NCBI GenBank assembly: GCA_963383645.1
Contig: OY726573.1
Location: 14,950,093-15,014,092, forward strand
Reading direction: 5' to 3'
Source: Muscardinus avellanarius
Lineage: Eukaryota; Chordata; Mammalia; Rodentia; Gliridae
Length of the DNA stretch: 64,000 nt
Part shown: positions 31,542 to 42,487 of the stretch, in pieces
Numbering within the stretch: the first letter of the stretch is position 1
How the letters are laid out: each line of letters starts with the position of its first letter
The notes under the pieces: generated by a model
What the model was told of the DNA's origin: nothing
Databases searched by the model: none
What the model saw: only the letters and a program-made list of their open reading frames with translations
Made by a program: the position numbers and the translations under genes

Positions 31542-31577
<36 letters not shown>
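31513..31577 (+). mobile_element. Internally deleted mini-SINE
   Basis: Only the first ~25 bases of the B1 (gctgggcgtggtggcacacg) joined to the end of a dID tail (acccgc) and A39. The duplication ctaggaggttc (31502-31512, 31578-31588) encloses it, so it probably inserted in this form. Confidence 0.85.
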
Positions 31578-31579
<2 letters not shown>

Positions 31580-31706
31580 AGGAGGTTCATCAAAATGGTT
31601 GCTAAAGTCGGTTATTTGGTATTCTCTTATCTGTAGTTATTCTCTTGCCTACCTTGACCCTACTTCTCAGTTCTCCACACAATTTAAGCTATTGATTATC
31701 AATCTT

Positions 31707-31934
31707 CCTTTTTTTTTTTTTTTCTTTTTTTTTGCGGGTCTGGGGATAGAACCCAGGGGCATTCAACCTCTGAGCTACACCTCCAGCCCTATTTTTTATT
31801 CCTTATTTTGAGACAGGGTCTCACTGAGTTGCAGAGGGCCTCACTAAGTAGCTGAGGCTATCCACGAACCGCGATCCTCTGGTCTCAGCCTCCCGAATGC
31901 TGGGATTACAAGCGTGCGCCACCATGCCCGGCTC
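31707..31934 (-). mobile_element. B1-dID type A
   Basis: Long T-rich tail side, complete body. Confidence 0.87.
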
Positions 31935-32252
31935 CATCATCTTAATTTCTATCCATTGGACATCACCTAATCTCTTGTCATCTTGTCAGGTATTCTAATT
32001 TGAGGTGGCCTGCTCCATCTCAAGGGGCTGTGACCTTTTAGTTAAGACCAATGAAAGAGGTCTCCCAAGTTCCCTTCAGCAGAAGAGGGGAAAGAGGACT
32101 GGGCCGGTCTTAACAATGAAACCTCCCCTTCCCTGAGCACCTACTGTATGACATATTTTTTTCTTACAGTAGATCACTGAAGATTGTCGACGATTCTGGG
32201 AGGAAGGTAGTATTATAATTACTAATTTCATTTTACAAGTAGAAAAGTGAAG
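31935..32252. other. Unique DNA
   Basis: Nothing recognised. Confidence 0.5.
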
Positions 32253-32466
32253 GCCGGGCGTGGTGGCGCACGCTTGTAATTCCCGCGCTTGGGAGGCTGA
32301 GACAGGAGGCTCGCACAGGTTCGAAGCCAGCCTCAGGTACTTAGTGAGGCTCTCAGCAACTTAGTGAGACCCTGTTTCCAAATAAAATATATTAAAAAAA
32401 ATAGGACTGGGAGTATAACCTGGAGATAGAAAAGCCCCTGGGTACCACCCCCAGTACCACCAAAAA
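32253..32466 (+). mobile_element. B1-dID type B
   Basis: Complete; very short A tail. Confidence 0.87.
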
Positions 32467-32585
32467 GGGGGCCACATAGACTGCCTAAAAAATCCAAGAG
32501 GAAACTCCTGCAAAGATTTTGGGGTCCCTGGTCTCTTGTCACAACCTCCAAATATCTTTACTCTTTATTAGTTATAGAACATTTT

Positions 32586-32789
32586 CAAGCCAGCGTGGTG
32601 GCGCACGCTTGTAATCCCCGCACTGGGGAGGCGGAGACAGGAGGATCGCGCAGGTTCGAAGCCAGCCTCGCTGTCTTAAGAGACCCTGTTTCCAAATAAA
32701 AGCATAAAATAGGTCTGGGAGTGTAGCCCGGAGGTTGAAGGGCTTCCAGGAACCCCAGTACCACCAAAACATAAAAATAAAAATAAAAA
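32586..32789 (+). mobile_element. B1-dID type C
   Basis: 12-base duplication atagaacatttt at 32574-32585 and 32790-32801. Confidence 0.92.
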
Positions 32790-32872
32790 ATAGAACATTT
32801 TTCAGTTGGCAAAAAGAATTTGTAACCAATCCAAGAGAGGTGAGAAATTCTAAAAGATTTGTGATCTTTATT

Positions 32873-32874
<2 letters not shown>

Positions 32875-32929
<55 letters not shown>

Positions 32930-33128
32930 GTGCTGGAGATCAAAACCAGGGGCATTCTACCTCTGAGCTGTACCCCTAGCTGTGTTTTTATTTTTTTTTA
33001 TTTGGAAACAGGTCTTGCTAGGCCACTGAGATTCTCATTAAGTAGCTGAGACTGGCCTCAGACCTGCGACCCTCCAGTCTCAGCCTCCTAAATACTGGGA
33101 TTACAAGCGTGCAATACCATGCCTGGCC
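32875..33128 (-). mobile_element. Old B1-dID with (GT)n
   Basis: (GT)n at 32879-32927 in tail position. Confidence 0.78.
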
Positions 33129-33154
33129 AGACACTGTTTTAAATCCCCCATGTT

Positions 33155-33391
33155 GCCGGGCGTGGTGGGCACGCTTGTAATCCCCGCGCTTGGGAGGCGG
33201 AGACAGGAGGATCGCGCAGGTTCGAAGCCAGCCACGCGCGCTGGCTTAGGAGACCCTGTTTCCAAATAAAAATGTAAAAATAGGTCTGGGAGTGTAGCCC
33301 GGAGGTAGAAGGGCTTCCAGGAACCCCAGTACCACCAAAAAAAAAAAAAAAGAAAGAAAAGAAAAATAAATAAATAAATAAATAAATAAAT
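33155..33391 (+). mobile_element. B1-dID type C, cgcgcg variant
   Basis: 14-base duplication aaatcccccatgtt at 33141-33154 and 33392-33405. The body is nearly identical to the copy at 54541. Confidence 0.93.
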
Positions 33392-33672
33392 AAATCCCCC
33401 ATGTTTCTTTATAGTGACACCACCGCGTTGATTTCCAGCAGTATCACACCGCCTGGTCCCTTGTTTTTTCTCTCAGCAGACTTGGCTCCCGGTGACTTTT
33501 GACCGTTTCCAAAACACACCATCCAAGGATGAAACCCTGCCTTCCCTGCGGTCAGTGAGGAGTTCCTGGCTCTGACTGCCTCAGGTGGCCCTATAAGAAT
33601 CCGGAGAATGACCGAGCATGCGTGACTATGCGGAGGGCCACCAGGCATTCGTGTGTGTAAGTCCCAAGCTCT

Positions 33673-33765
33673 TCTTTTTTTTTTTGCAGTACTACGGATT
33701 GAACCCGGGCCTTTGCACCTGCTAGCCAAGGTCTCTACCACTGAGCCGTGTCCCCAGCGCCCCTG
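33673..33765 (-). mobile_element. ID element
   Basis: Complement shows ggctcagtggtagagacctt, 'agcaggtgcaaaggcc' and an A tail. Confidence 0.8.
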
Positions 33766-33769
33766 CCTT

Positions 33770-33847
33770 GAGTTTGTTTAGTACTAGGGATTAATCCCAG
33801 GGGCGTTCTACCTCCATGCTACACCTTCAGCCCTTTTACTTTTTATT

Positions 33848-33882
<35 letters not shown>

Positions 33883-34190
33883 TTTGCGGGCCTGGGGATG
33901 GAACCCAGGGGCATTCGACCTCCGAGCTACACCCCCTGCCCTTTTTTTTTTTTTTGAAGCCGGGTCTCGCTGAGTTGCAGAGTAGCCGAGGCTGTCTGCG
34001 AACCGCGATCCTCCGGTCTCAGCCTCCCGAATGCTGGGATTACAAGCGCGCACCACCACGCCCGGCTACTTTTTAAATTTTGAAATAGGGTCTTGCTAAG
34101 TTGCTGAGGGTCTCACTAAATTGCTGAGGCTGGCCTCCAACCTGCAGTCCTCCCAAATACTGGGATTACAGGCATGCACCACTGCACCCA
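33770..34190 (-). mobile_element. Older copy split by type A with (TTTA)n
   Basis: Outer dID at 33770-33840, inner at 33850-34067, outer B1 to 34190. Confidence 0.8.
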
Positions 34191-34202
34191 GTTCCACTGA
34201 GC

Positions 34203-34602
34203 TTTATTTATTTATTTACTTATTTACTTATTTTTGTTTCATTTTGTGGGCCTGGGTATGGAACCCAAGGGTGTTCAACCTCCGGCCTACACCCCCTGCC
34301 CTATTTTTTATTCCTTATTTTGGTGGTACTAGGGTTCCTGGAAGCCCTTCTACCTCCGGGCTACACTCCCAGACCTTTTTTTTTTTTTTTGAAACAGGGT
34401 CTCTTAAGCCAGCGCGGCTGGCTTCGAACCCGCACAATCCTCCTGTCTCCGCCCGGCGTTTATTCCTTATTTGGAAACCAGGTCTCACTGAGTTGCAGAG
34501 GGCCTCACTAAGTAGCTGAGGCTGTCCGCCAACCGCGATCCTCTCTCTGGTCTCAGCCTCCGGAATGCTGGGATTACAAGCGCGCGCCACCACGCCCGGC
34601 TT
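34203..34602 (-). mobile_element. Type A copy split by a shortened type C
   Basis: tttattccttattt occurs at about 34306 and again at 34458, bracketing an inner type C copy that lacks most of its B1 5' end. Confidence 0.83.
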
Positions 34603-34604
34603 TG

Positions 34605-34795
34605 TATTCATTATTTATTTATTTATTTACTGCGGTACTAGGGATTGAACCCAGGGGCTTTTCTACCTCCAAGCTATAGTGCCAGCCCTATTTTATTGTT
34701 TATTTGGAAACAAGGTCTCACTAAGATGCTGAGGCTGGCCTCTCACCTGTGAGTCTCCTATCTCAGCCTCCCAAGTGCTGTGGTTACAAGAGCTT
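34605..34795 (-). mobile_element. B1-dID
   Basis: Diverged, TTTA tail. Confidence 0.75.
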
Positions 34796-34936
34796 TATTT
34801 ATTTTTTTTAATAGTCATTGCTTTAGAGCGACCATTGGCACAAATCAGCGGCTGTGGGAAGTCCCGCCCGTCAGCCATCCCCACTTGAGGGGAAAAGACT
34901 GAGGAACAACACTTTCCTGAAAAATGGCCACTTTGG

Positions 34937-35150
34937 CGGGGCGTGGTGGCGCACACTTGTAATCCCAGTACTTGGGAGGCCGAGACAGGAAGGATGGAGC
35001 TTCGCAGACAGCCCTCCGCAACTTAGTAGTACCCTGTTTCAAAATAAAGAATAAAAAACAGGGCCAGGGGTGTAGCTGGGAAGTAGAATGCCCCTGGCTT
35101 CCATTCCTAGTGCTGCAAAATAAATAAATAAAACAAATAAATAAATAAAT
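34937..35150 (+). mobile_element. B1-dID
   Basis: 14-base duplication aatggccactttgg at 34923-34936 and 35151-35164; missing about 25 bases of the B1. Confidence 0.9.
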
Positions 35151-35164
35151 AATGGCCACTTTGG

Positions 35165-35627
35165 TGGGTGCAGGCCCACACTGAAGCCGGCTCGGGCTGG
35201 GCCTGCAGCATCTTGGCTTCCTGTTTGCCCCAGGAACTGGGTCCTCCAGTCATTTCTTCCGCTTTGAACCAGGAAGGGGTGAGGCGGTGACCTCACCGGG
35301 AGTGCAGGTCCAGGCCCAGGTGAGGCCTCGGGTGCGTGGTCAGGTGCATCAGGTAGTCATCACACTCTCTGCCTCTCCCTCCAGACTCAACCTCTGGGCC
35401 CTCGGGTCTGTCGCCCGTGCCGCCCTCTAGGTGCACCTGCATGTGCACGGCTCCTCCTCAGGGCCTGGGCTCTAGGTCGATGGTCCTGGTTTGACTCAGG
35501 TGGGGCACTACAGAGCCACCACAGGAGTAGAGGAGGTGGAGGCAGGGGTGCCATCGGAGTAGCTAGGAAGGGCGGAAAGGAGGGCCAAAGGCCCAATGTC
35601 CCTGACCTGTGCCTTCCTCCACTCCAG
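35165..35627. other. Unique DNA upstream of RNF222 exon
   Basis: Intron sequence of RNF222 by inference; no repeat recognised. Confidence 0.45.
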
Positions 35628-35653
35628 CTAAGCCCTGCCTGCTCCCAGGGGTC
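35628..35653 (+). other. RNF222: 5' edge of the RNF222 coding exon (acceptor and short UTR)
   Basis: A pyrimidine tract (gccttcctccactccag) ends in AG at 35626-35627, so the exon probably starts at 35628, 26 bases before the ATG. At least one upstream noncoding exon must therefore exist. Confidence 0.6.
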
Positions 35654-36289
35654 ATGTCCGAAGGGGAAAGCAAAGACAGCTCGGGCAGCGAGTGCCCCGT
35701 GTGCTATGAGAAGTTCCGGGACCTGGAGGGTGCCAGCCGGACGCTGAGCTGCGGCCACGTGTTTTGCCACGACTGCCTGGTCAAGTACCTGCTGTCCACC
35801 CGGGTGGACGGGCAGGTGCAAAGGACCATCGTGTGCCCCATCTGCCGCTACGTTACCTTCCTCAGCAAGAAGAGCTCCCGCTGGCCCTCCATGCTGGACA
35901 AGAGCTCACAGACCCTGACCGTGCCAGTGGGTCCGCCCTCGGCGCCCTCGCCCGACGGCGGGGGCCACACCAACCCTCTGGCCGTCTCCCAGCCGGCCTG
36001 GAGGTCGTCCTCGGGCGCGGGTGCCCAGCTCCCCTTGGACCTGCTGCCCAGCCTGCCCCGGGAGGCGCAGACCTTTATCATCAGCCGCCACGGGATGCCC
36101 CTGGGCGATCAGGACAGCGTGCTGCCCCGCCGCAGCCTGGCGGAGGTCTCCGAGGGGTCCCCGGCGCCCAGCTCTGCCCGCTCCTTCTGCTGCAGGTCGC
36201 GGGCCCTCCTGCTCATCACCCTCATCGCCGTGGTGGCCGTGGTGACGGCCATCCTGCCCTGGGTGCTGCTGGTGAGGAAGCAGGTGTGA
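35654..36289 (+). CDS. RNF222: RING finger protein 222, single coding exon
   Basis: The 211-residue frame starts at an ATG 26 bases downstream of a good splice acceptor and ends in TGA. Visible: a C3HC4 RING near the N-terminus with C14/C17, C33/H35, C38/C41 and C61/C64; a Ser/Pro/Gly-rich middle; and a hydrophobic segment at about residues 184-207 followed by a short basic tail (RKQV). The layout is a tail-anchored membrane protein with the RING in the cytosol. RING domains of this kind usually act as E3 ubiquitin ligases by recruiting an E2; the substrate is not known to me. I recognise the sequence as RNF222 from the N-terminal [17 protein letters not shown] region and the C-terminal anchor. 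It is slightly shorter than the human protein as I recall it (about 220 aa), the difference being in the low-complexity middle. The frame stays open upstream of the ATG, but that part crosses the acceptor and is not exon. Codons are GC-rich, unlike the flanks. Confidence 0.93.
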   Translation: MSEGESKDSSGSECPVCYEKFRDLEGASRTLSCGHVFCHDCLVKYLLSTRVDGQVQRTIVCPICRYVTFLSKKSSRWPSMLDKSSQTLTVPVGPPSAPSPDGGGHTNPLAVSQPAWRSSSGAGAQLPLDLLPSLPREAQTFIISRHGMPLGDQDSVLPRRSLAEVSEGSPAPSSARSFCCRSRALLLITLIAVVAVVTAILPWVLLVRKQV

Positions 36290-38331
36290 GCGGTGTGTGC
36301 AGAGGGCCCGCGCATCAAGACGGCCGACAGCTGCTCGCGTAGACCTGGTGTCACCAGGCTCCTAGAGGGTGGGGAGCCGGGCAGAGAGAGGCCATCTGAG
36401 CGGGGCTGGGTTGGAAGTATGATGGTTTGATTCACACCTTCATTCACCCACAGCATCCCAGCCCCCTGAAGTTAGGCACCATAGTCCGGCTGGGGACCCA
36501 GGTCTCTAAGGTAGAGCTGAGCCCTGTTTGAGAACCTCCGTTCTCAGCAAATACACCTCCTCTAGGCTGTTACTGCAGGTCAGGAAGATGGGTGGTCACT
36601 GCCCTTCTGGGGAGTCACCACCTGGGAGGTGCAGACCCTCCCTGTCAGGTAACTCACTGGAGCCAGGTGGGCTTTCCTGGGGACAAGGGGAGCTCTACTG
36701 GCCTCTGTCCCACCAGATGGGGGCCCACTGGTAGACCCCTTCCAGGCCAGAATTCCTGCTCAGGATTCTCTAGCTGGCCCCAGGAACAAACAGCAGAGTT
36801 GGTGCAAGGGCCTACATACAGGTTTTTCAGAATTTTAGCAGGGGTGCAGCACCCATCAAGCCCTCCCTGCCTCTGACCGTCCAGCCTAGGTCTTCCCTGA
36901 GGGGGCAGCTGGTCTCAGAGGCTGTGGCCCCAGATTTCTGGAGGAAGCAACAGTCTCAGAGAGCTGAGGCCAACCAGGAAATGGGGTTGCGGGCAGAAGC
37001 CAAGGTCAACCAGATGCCTACAAACAGCCGGAGGTCTCTGCGGGCCAGGCTTTGAGTTTGGGGGTTCTCCAGGGTGGAGTGGAAGGGAAGTCTGACAGGT
37101 GAGACTTGAGTCAGCGGAGAACTATGTGGGTAAATTAACCCCTGGGGGCTCCCGCCTCCCTCCCAGCCCAGGTCCTCCTGACCCAAACACTCATTAGAGG
37201 CCACACCAGCTGGGCCAGTTTCCCAGGTGGATTCTCAGGCTGAGCCGGGTGGGGAAGGAAACAGCTGTGCTTGTCAGGGAGCGCCGAGAGCTGTCAGATG
37301 CTTACCAAGGCCACTTGTCCTGGGGCCCCCACTGTGGACTGAGTGAGGCCTTTGATAAGGCTCACTGGAAAAGCCTCAGATCAGGTCTCAGATCAGGAGC
37401 TGTTATTCAGGAAAAGCTATTGGCTAGCTGGGCCCATAAGTCAACCAATGCCCTGTGCCTAAAAACAAAAACCTCCAGCCCTTGCCCCAAATCGGTAGGG
37501 GTCGGCACCCCGGATGTGCGGTACACTGAGCCCTCCACAGCCCCTCTTATCATAGTCAGCTCTGGGGAGGGGGAATCAGTTGGCTTCTTATCTAGTTCCC
37601 AAATTTGCTGTGTGTGTGGGGGGCTCCCCATTTGGGAATCTTTAGGGTGTGAGGTCCACAACACAGGGGCTGTTCGTGACATGGGGCGTGCTTTAAAGCA
37701 CTTCTGGGCTTCCTCGTGTTTTATTCAAGACTAGACTGAAACACAGATGCTCCGGAGGGTGGATGTGGGGAAGGGGGACTATTTATTATAGTGACAAAAG
37801 TAACCTTAACTAAGAGACTCTGATAGAGTCTGTCTGCGCCTCAGCCAAGCTGCTCAAAAGTGCCGTGAATTTCTAGAGAGCCGATTCAAGACTGTCCAGA
37901 TCCTGCTGTCTGCCCAGAGTTTCCTTCTGAATGACCCACAGTGTTTTCATATTATGCACCAGTGACTTGTGGATGGCACTTCTTTTATTTTCAAAGAATG
38001 TCAAAAGCTATTTTTTAAATAAAGGTATATATTTTCTCAAAGATTCCAGAGACTCTATGATATCTGTGGGACCCACTGGGTTTGGACTTCTAGGATAATT
38101 CACATTAGATGACAAGGATTGCTTCCTAATACAAACATAAAGATATATCCAGAGCCGCAAATGGCCCTTAAACACTGATTCAACCACTTCTAGAAAAGAA
38201 ACGTGGTTTAATCTCCCGCTGGCATTATAGTTTTTGCTGATTGATGTGTCAAGTCCTGAAAGTTTTCATAATCCACTCTGCCGTGGAAGCTGAACTGTTG
38301 GTGGGAATGTTATTAGTGAAAGCCTATCAAG
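36290..38331 (+). other. RNF222 3' UTR and downstream, free of SINEs
   Basis: About 2 kb after the RNF222 stop without any SINE, L1 or LTR copy that I can see. An AATAAA at about 38019 is a candidate polyadenylation signal for a long 3' UTR. Short open frames here (e.g. 37249-37734) have no recognisable domain and are probably chance. Confidence 0.45.
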
Positions 38332-38473
38332 AGCCGGGCGTGGTGGCGCACGCTTGTAATCCTAGCATTCAGGAGGCTGAGACCAGAGGATCGCGGTTCG
38401 TGGACCAGCCTCAGCTACTACTTAGGCCCTCTGCAATTCAGTGAGACCCTGTTTCAAAATAAAAAAAAAAAAA
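38332..38473 (+). mobile_element. B1 monomer with its own target duplication
   Basis: Stops at the A-rich linker with no dID; gaaagcctatcaag flanks it at 38318-38331 and 38474-38487. Confidence 0.9.
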
Positions 38474-38520
38474 GAAAGCCTATCAAGGAAAATTTTACAT
38501 TATCAAAATTTCCACTTTGA

Positions 38521-38698
38521 CACTGGGCCTGGTGGCGCACGCTTGTCATCCCCGCACTGGGGAGGCGGAGACAGGAGGATCTCGCAGGTTCGAAGCCAGC
38601 TTCGCTGACTTAAAAGACCCTGTTTCCAAATAAAATATAAAATAGGTCTGGGAGTGTAGCCTGGAGGTAGAAGGGTTTCCAGGAACCCCAGTACCACC

Positions 38699-38740
<42 letters not shown>

Positions 38741-38762
38741 ACAACAACAACAACAACAACAA
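38521..38762 (+). mobile_element. B1-dID type C with (CAA)n tail
   Basis: ttccactttga flanks both ends; the tail is a 60-base (CAA)n tract. Confidence 0.9.
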
Positions 38763-38773
38763 ATTCCACTTTG

Positions 38774-39335
38774 AGCCAGGCGTGGTAATATACACCTGTC
38801 ATCACAGTACATGGGAGGCTGAGATAGGAGGATCCAGGTTCAAGGACAGCCTTAGTAATGTATCATTGAGACTCTCGGCAACCTAGTGAGGCCCTGTTTC
38901 AAAACACAAAAAATAAAACACTTATAATTCCAGTACTTGGGAGGCTGAGACAGGAGGATTGCAAGTTTGAAGACAGTTTTAGCAATGTATCATAAAGACT
39001 CTCAGTAACTTAATGAGACCCTGCTTCAAAACAAAACATAAAATGAAGCTGGGCATGGCTGCGCACACGTGTAATCCCAATACTTGGGAGGATGAGACAG
39101 GAGGATTGCAGGTTCTTAGCCAGCCTCAGCTACTTAGTGAGGCTCTCCACAACTTAGTGAGACCCTGTTTCAAAATAAAGAATAAAAATAGGGCTAAGAG
39201 TGTTGATTGGAGGTAGAATGCTTCTGGGTTCCATTCCTAGTATTATGCCAATATATGTATATTTTAAAAATTAAATAACCTGGGGATGTAACTCAGGGGA
39301 AGAATACCCCTGGGTTCAATCCCTAGTACAAATTA
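38774..39335 (+). mobile_element. Chain of old B1 copies with dIDs
   Basis: B1 at 38774, a headless B1 at 38919, a full copy at 39046-39245, a dID at 39278-39335. Confidence 0.75.
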
Positions 39336-39359
39336 ATTAATTAATTAAAATTTAAATTT

Positions 39360-39538
39360 AGCCGGGCGTGGTGGCGCACGCTTGTAATCTCCGCGCTTGG
39401 GAGGCGGAGACAGGAGGATGGCGCAGGTTCAAAGCCAGCCGCGCTGGCTTAAGAGACCCTCTTTCCAAAAATAAAATAGGTCTGGGAGTGTAGCCCGGAG
39501 GTAGAAGGGCTTCCAGGAACCCCAGTACCACCAAAATA

Positions 39539-39572
<34 letters not shown>
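39360..39572 (+). mobile_element. B1-dID type C with (TAA)n tail
   Basis: Inserted in A/T-rich DNA; an approximate duplication aaatttaaattt is visible. Confidence 0.87.
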
Positions 39573-39575
<3 letters not shown>

Positions 39576-39713
39576 TTTAAATTTAAAATTTTCCACTTGG
39601 ACCCAGCAATTACTGACCTGGAAATGTATCCTTTGGATACTCTTGCATATGTGATCACAAGGCTATAATATTGCACTGTTGTTTGTAATAAAAAAATTGG
39701 AGAAACCCTATAT

Positions 39714-40094
39714 TGTCGTGTCCCTAAGGCTCCGTCCTGCAGAGCCCCGGGAAAGAAGACACAAACGCCGAGTCTGTTGATGATGCTTCCTCTTTAATGC
39801 TTCCCCCTCAATGCGCACAGCAGGCAAATATATATCAGTCTCATAACCCCTCCCTCATCACTCCACCAACCCCAAGCTTCCCACAGCTAGGGCATGCGCA
39901 TTTCTAACCCTCTCATAGGCGGGCTGGTGGTAGCACGAGGCGCTGCGTCACTGATCATCCGTAGGGCGCCTGATAGGGCTCACTGCGCAGGCTCAGGGCA
40001 CCGCCAGCCTCGTGAGCCTCGTGACTTGGCAACATGCCTAGGCGCCATCTTGAGCCACCCGCCCCATCCCGGTCTAGCCGAGTGGACCCCGACA
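39714..40094 (-). mobile_element. Solo LTR of a class II ERV
   Basis: 381 bp bounded by TG...CA (TGTCGTGTCC ... CCCCGACA). Flanking six bases are ctatat (39708-39713) and ctctat (40095-40100), five of six matching. In - orientation there are AAGATGGCGCC near the U3 start, an ATATATATTTG TATA-like box and ATTAAA. The design matches the 9241-16098 LTR, but the sequence is a different family. No internal region remains, so the two LTRs recombined. Confidence 0.82.
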
Positions 40095-40286
40095 CTCTAT
40101 GCCAATCAGTAGGCGACTAGTCACTTAAATTAAGGTCCAGGGATTATCATGGAGCTATAAAGAGCACAAGGAAGGGCTCATTGAATGACGTGGACAATCT
40201 CCAAGACACAATGGCAAATGGACTCAAGCCAGGTGTGGACCAGAGTATCGGGTACTAGTTATTTCTATAGAAAGAAGAAATGAGAT

Positions 40287-40735
40287 GCCGGGCGTGGTGG
40301 CGCACACTTGGAATCCCAGCATTTGGGAGGCGGAGTCCGGAGGATCGCGGTTCGTGGACAGCCTCAGCTACTTAGCGAGGCCCTTCTCAACTCAGTGAGG
40401 CCCTGTTTCAAAAAATAAAAAGACCGCCGAGCGTGGTGGCGCACGCTTGTCATCCCCACACTTGGGAGGCGGAGACAGGAGGATCGCGCAGGTTCGAAGC
40501 CAGCCGCGCTTGCTTAAGAGACCCTGTTTCCAAATAAAATATGAAATAGGTCTGGGAGTGTAGCCCGGAGGTAGAAGGGTTCCATCCCCAGTACCACCTA
40601 AAATAAATAAATAAATAAAAATAAAAAGACCAGAAAATAGGGTTGGGGGTGTAGATCGGAGGTAGAATGCCTCTGGGTTTCATCCCTAGTGTCACAAAAA
40701 AAAAAAAAAGGAAAGAAACAAACAAACAAGCAAAC
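40287..40735 (+). mobile_element. Type A split by type C
   Basis: Inner copy bounded by aataaaaagacc (about 40412 and 40618), exactly in the outer copy's A-rich linker; outer dID at 40636-40700. Confidence 0.88.
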
Positions 40736-40809
40736 AAACAAAGAAAAAGTGAGGATTGGCATCCCTATTTACTTATTTTTGCTTCTTTTTCTCTTCCTCC
40801 TCTTCCTTA

Positions 40810-41400
40810 TTTGAACTGTGGATTGAATACAGGGATACTCTACCTCTGAGCTACACCCTCAACCCCCCACCTTTTTGATGGTACTAGGAATGGAATCCAG
40901 GAGCCTTCTACCTCCAGGCTACACTCCCAGACCTATTTTATATTTTATTTGGAAACAAGGGCTCACTAAATTGCTGAGAGCTTCATTAAGCTGCTGTGGC
41001 TGGCTTTGAACCTGCGATCCTCCTGTCTTAGCCTTCCAAGTACTGGGATTACACAAGTGTGCATCACCACGCCCAACCCCTCAGCCCCCCCTTTTTTTGG
41101 TGGTACTGGGGTTCCTGGAAGCCCTTCTACCTCCGGGCTACACTCCCAGACCTATTTTTACATTTCTATTTGGAAACAGGGTCTCCTAAGCCAGCGCACG
41201 CGGCTGGCTTCGAACCTGCGCCATCCTCCTGTCTCTGCCTCCCAAGCGCGGGGATTACAAGCGTGCGCCACCACGCCCGGCCTAATTTTTAAATTTAGAA
41301 ATAGGATCTAAGTTCCTGAGGCTAGCCTCAAACCTATGATCCTCTTGTCTCAGCTTCCCAAGTATTGGAATTACAGGTGTGCACCACCATGCCTGGCCTA
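40810..41400 (-). mobile_element. Three overlapping - strand copies
   Basis: dID at 40810-40870; copy at 40874-41080; type C (cacgcggctgg variant) at 41090-41282; old B1 to 41400. Confidence 0.8.
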
Positions 41401-41517
41401 TTTACTTACTTCTGCATAAAGAAATTGGAAAGATACATAAAAAACTAATAACAGTGATTAACTGTGTAAGGGGATGAGACACTGAAAGGATGGGAAGGAG
41501 AGTTTTCACTTTACCTT

Positions 41518-41815
41518 TTTTTTTTTTTTTTGTACTGAGGAATTCTACCTCCAAGCTACATGCTCAGCCCAATTTTATTGTTATTTTCTTGGTGGTACTG
41601 GGGATGGAACCCTTCTACCTCCGGGCTACACTCCCAGACCTATTTTATATTTTATTTGGAAACAGGGTCTCTTAAGCCAGCAAGGCTGGCTTCGAACCTG
41701 CGCGATCCTCCTGTCTCTCCCTCCCAGGCGCGGGGATTACAAGCGTGCGCCACCACGCCCGGCCCAATTTTATTTTTTTATTTGGAAACGAGGTCTCACT
41801 AGGTCTCGTGCCTAG
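41518..41815 (-). mobile_element. dID and type C, old B1 stub
   Basis: dID at 41518-41580, copy at 41588-41765, B1 stub to 41815. Confidence 0.78.
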
Positions 41816-41835
41816 TTATGCATTTTGATTTTTTT

Positions 41836-42473
41836 AAAAAATGTTTTTAGAGGAAACATATGTACCTTCTCCTTCTGTGCTTGGCTGGTCTCACTTAACA
41901 TAATGTTCCCCAGGACTTTCCATCTTCTTGCAAATAATATAATTTTGTTCTTCTTTATGGCTGAGTAGAATTCCATTGTGTGTATTTCCCAAAGTTTTGC
42001 TATCCATTCATCTGTTGATGGAGATCTGGGTTGGTTCCATATTTTGGCTATTACGAATTGTGCTGCTATGAACATAGGTATGCATATGTTGCTGTATTTC
42101 TCTGAATTCAACCCCTTTGGAAAGATACCCAGGAGTGGTATAGCTGGATCATATGGTTTCCTCTAATATGCCCACACTAGGAAACACAGAGGATACCAGT
42201 GGGACTCCAGATAATGGAGGGGAAATATCAGCAAAGTTTGAATGGAAAAATAGGAGAGGAGGAAGGCTGATCTTGATTAATGAGGGTCTACATCTGAACA
42301 TGTGTAAAATTATGAATATGACATGGTTAACCTGGACAACCATTGGTGGGAGGGGGGAAGGGAAAACGGGGGCGTGGGGGGGGAGAGGGCACCAAATATA
42401 GTTTAAATGTATACTATTTATGTTCAATTAAAAATTGTTAAAAGAAAAGAAAAAAACACAAAAAAATGTTTTT
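41836..42473. mobile_element. L1 insertion with 5' inversion (twin priming)
   Basis: The left part, 41849 to about 42165, is L1 ORF2 C-terminal sequence on the - strand (IAKIWNQPRSPSTDEWIAKL, MEFYSAIKKNK). The right part, about 42166-42440, is L1 3' UTR on the + strand with a G-rich tract (ggtgggaggggggaaggg) and an A-rich tail. The whole is flanked by the 13-base duplication aaaaaatgttttt at 41836-41848 and 42461-42473, with a TT|AAAA cut site. Confidence 0.88.
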
Positions 42474-42487
42474 GTTTTTGTTTTTTA

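Noticed and set aside
35609..35653. Upstream extension of the RNF222 frame by 15 codons
   Set aside because: The extension begins at GTG and crosses the splice acceptor at 35626-35627; the ATG at 35654 fits the known N-terminus.
35764..36342. 192-codon frame overlapping RNF222
   Set aside because: Alternative frame of the GC-rich coding exon, no recognisable product.
42153..42427. Small frames at 42.15-42.43 kb
   Set aside because: They lie in the L1 3' UTR.
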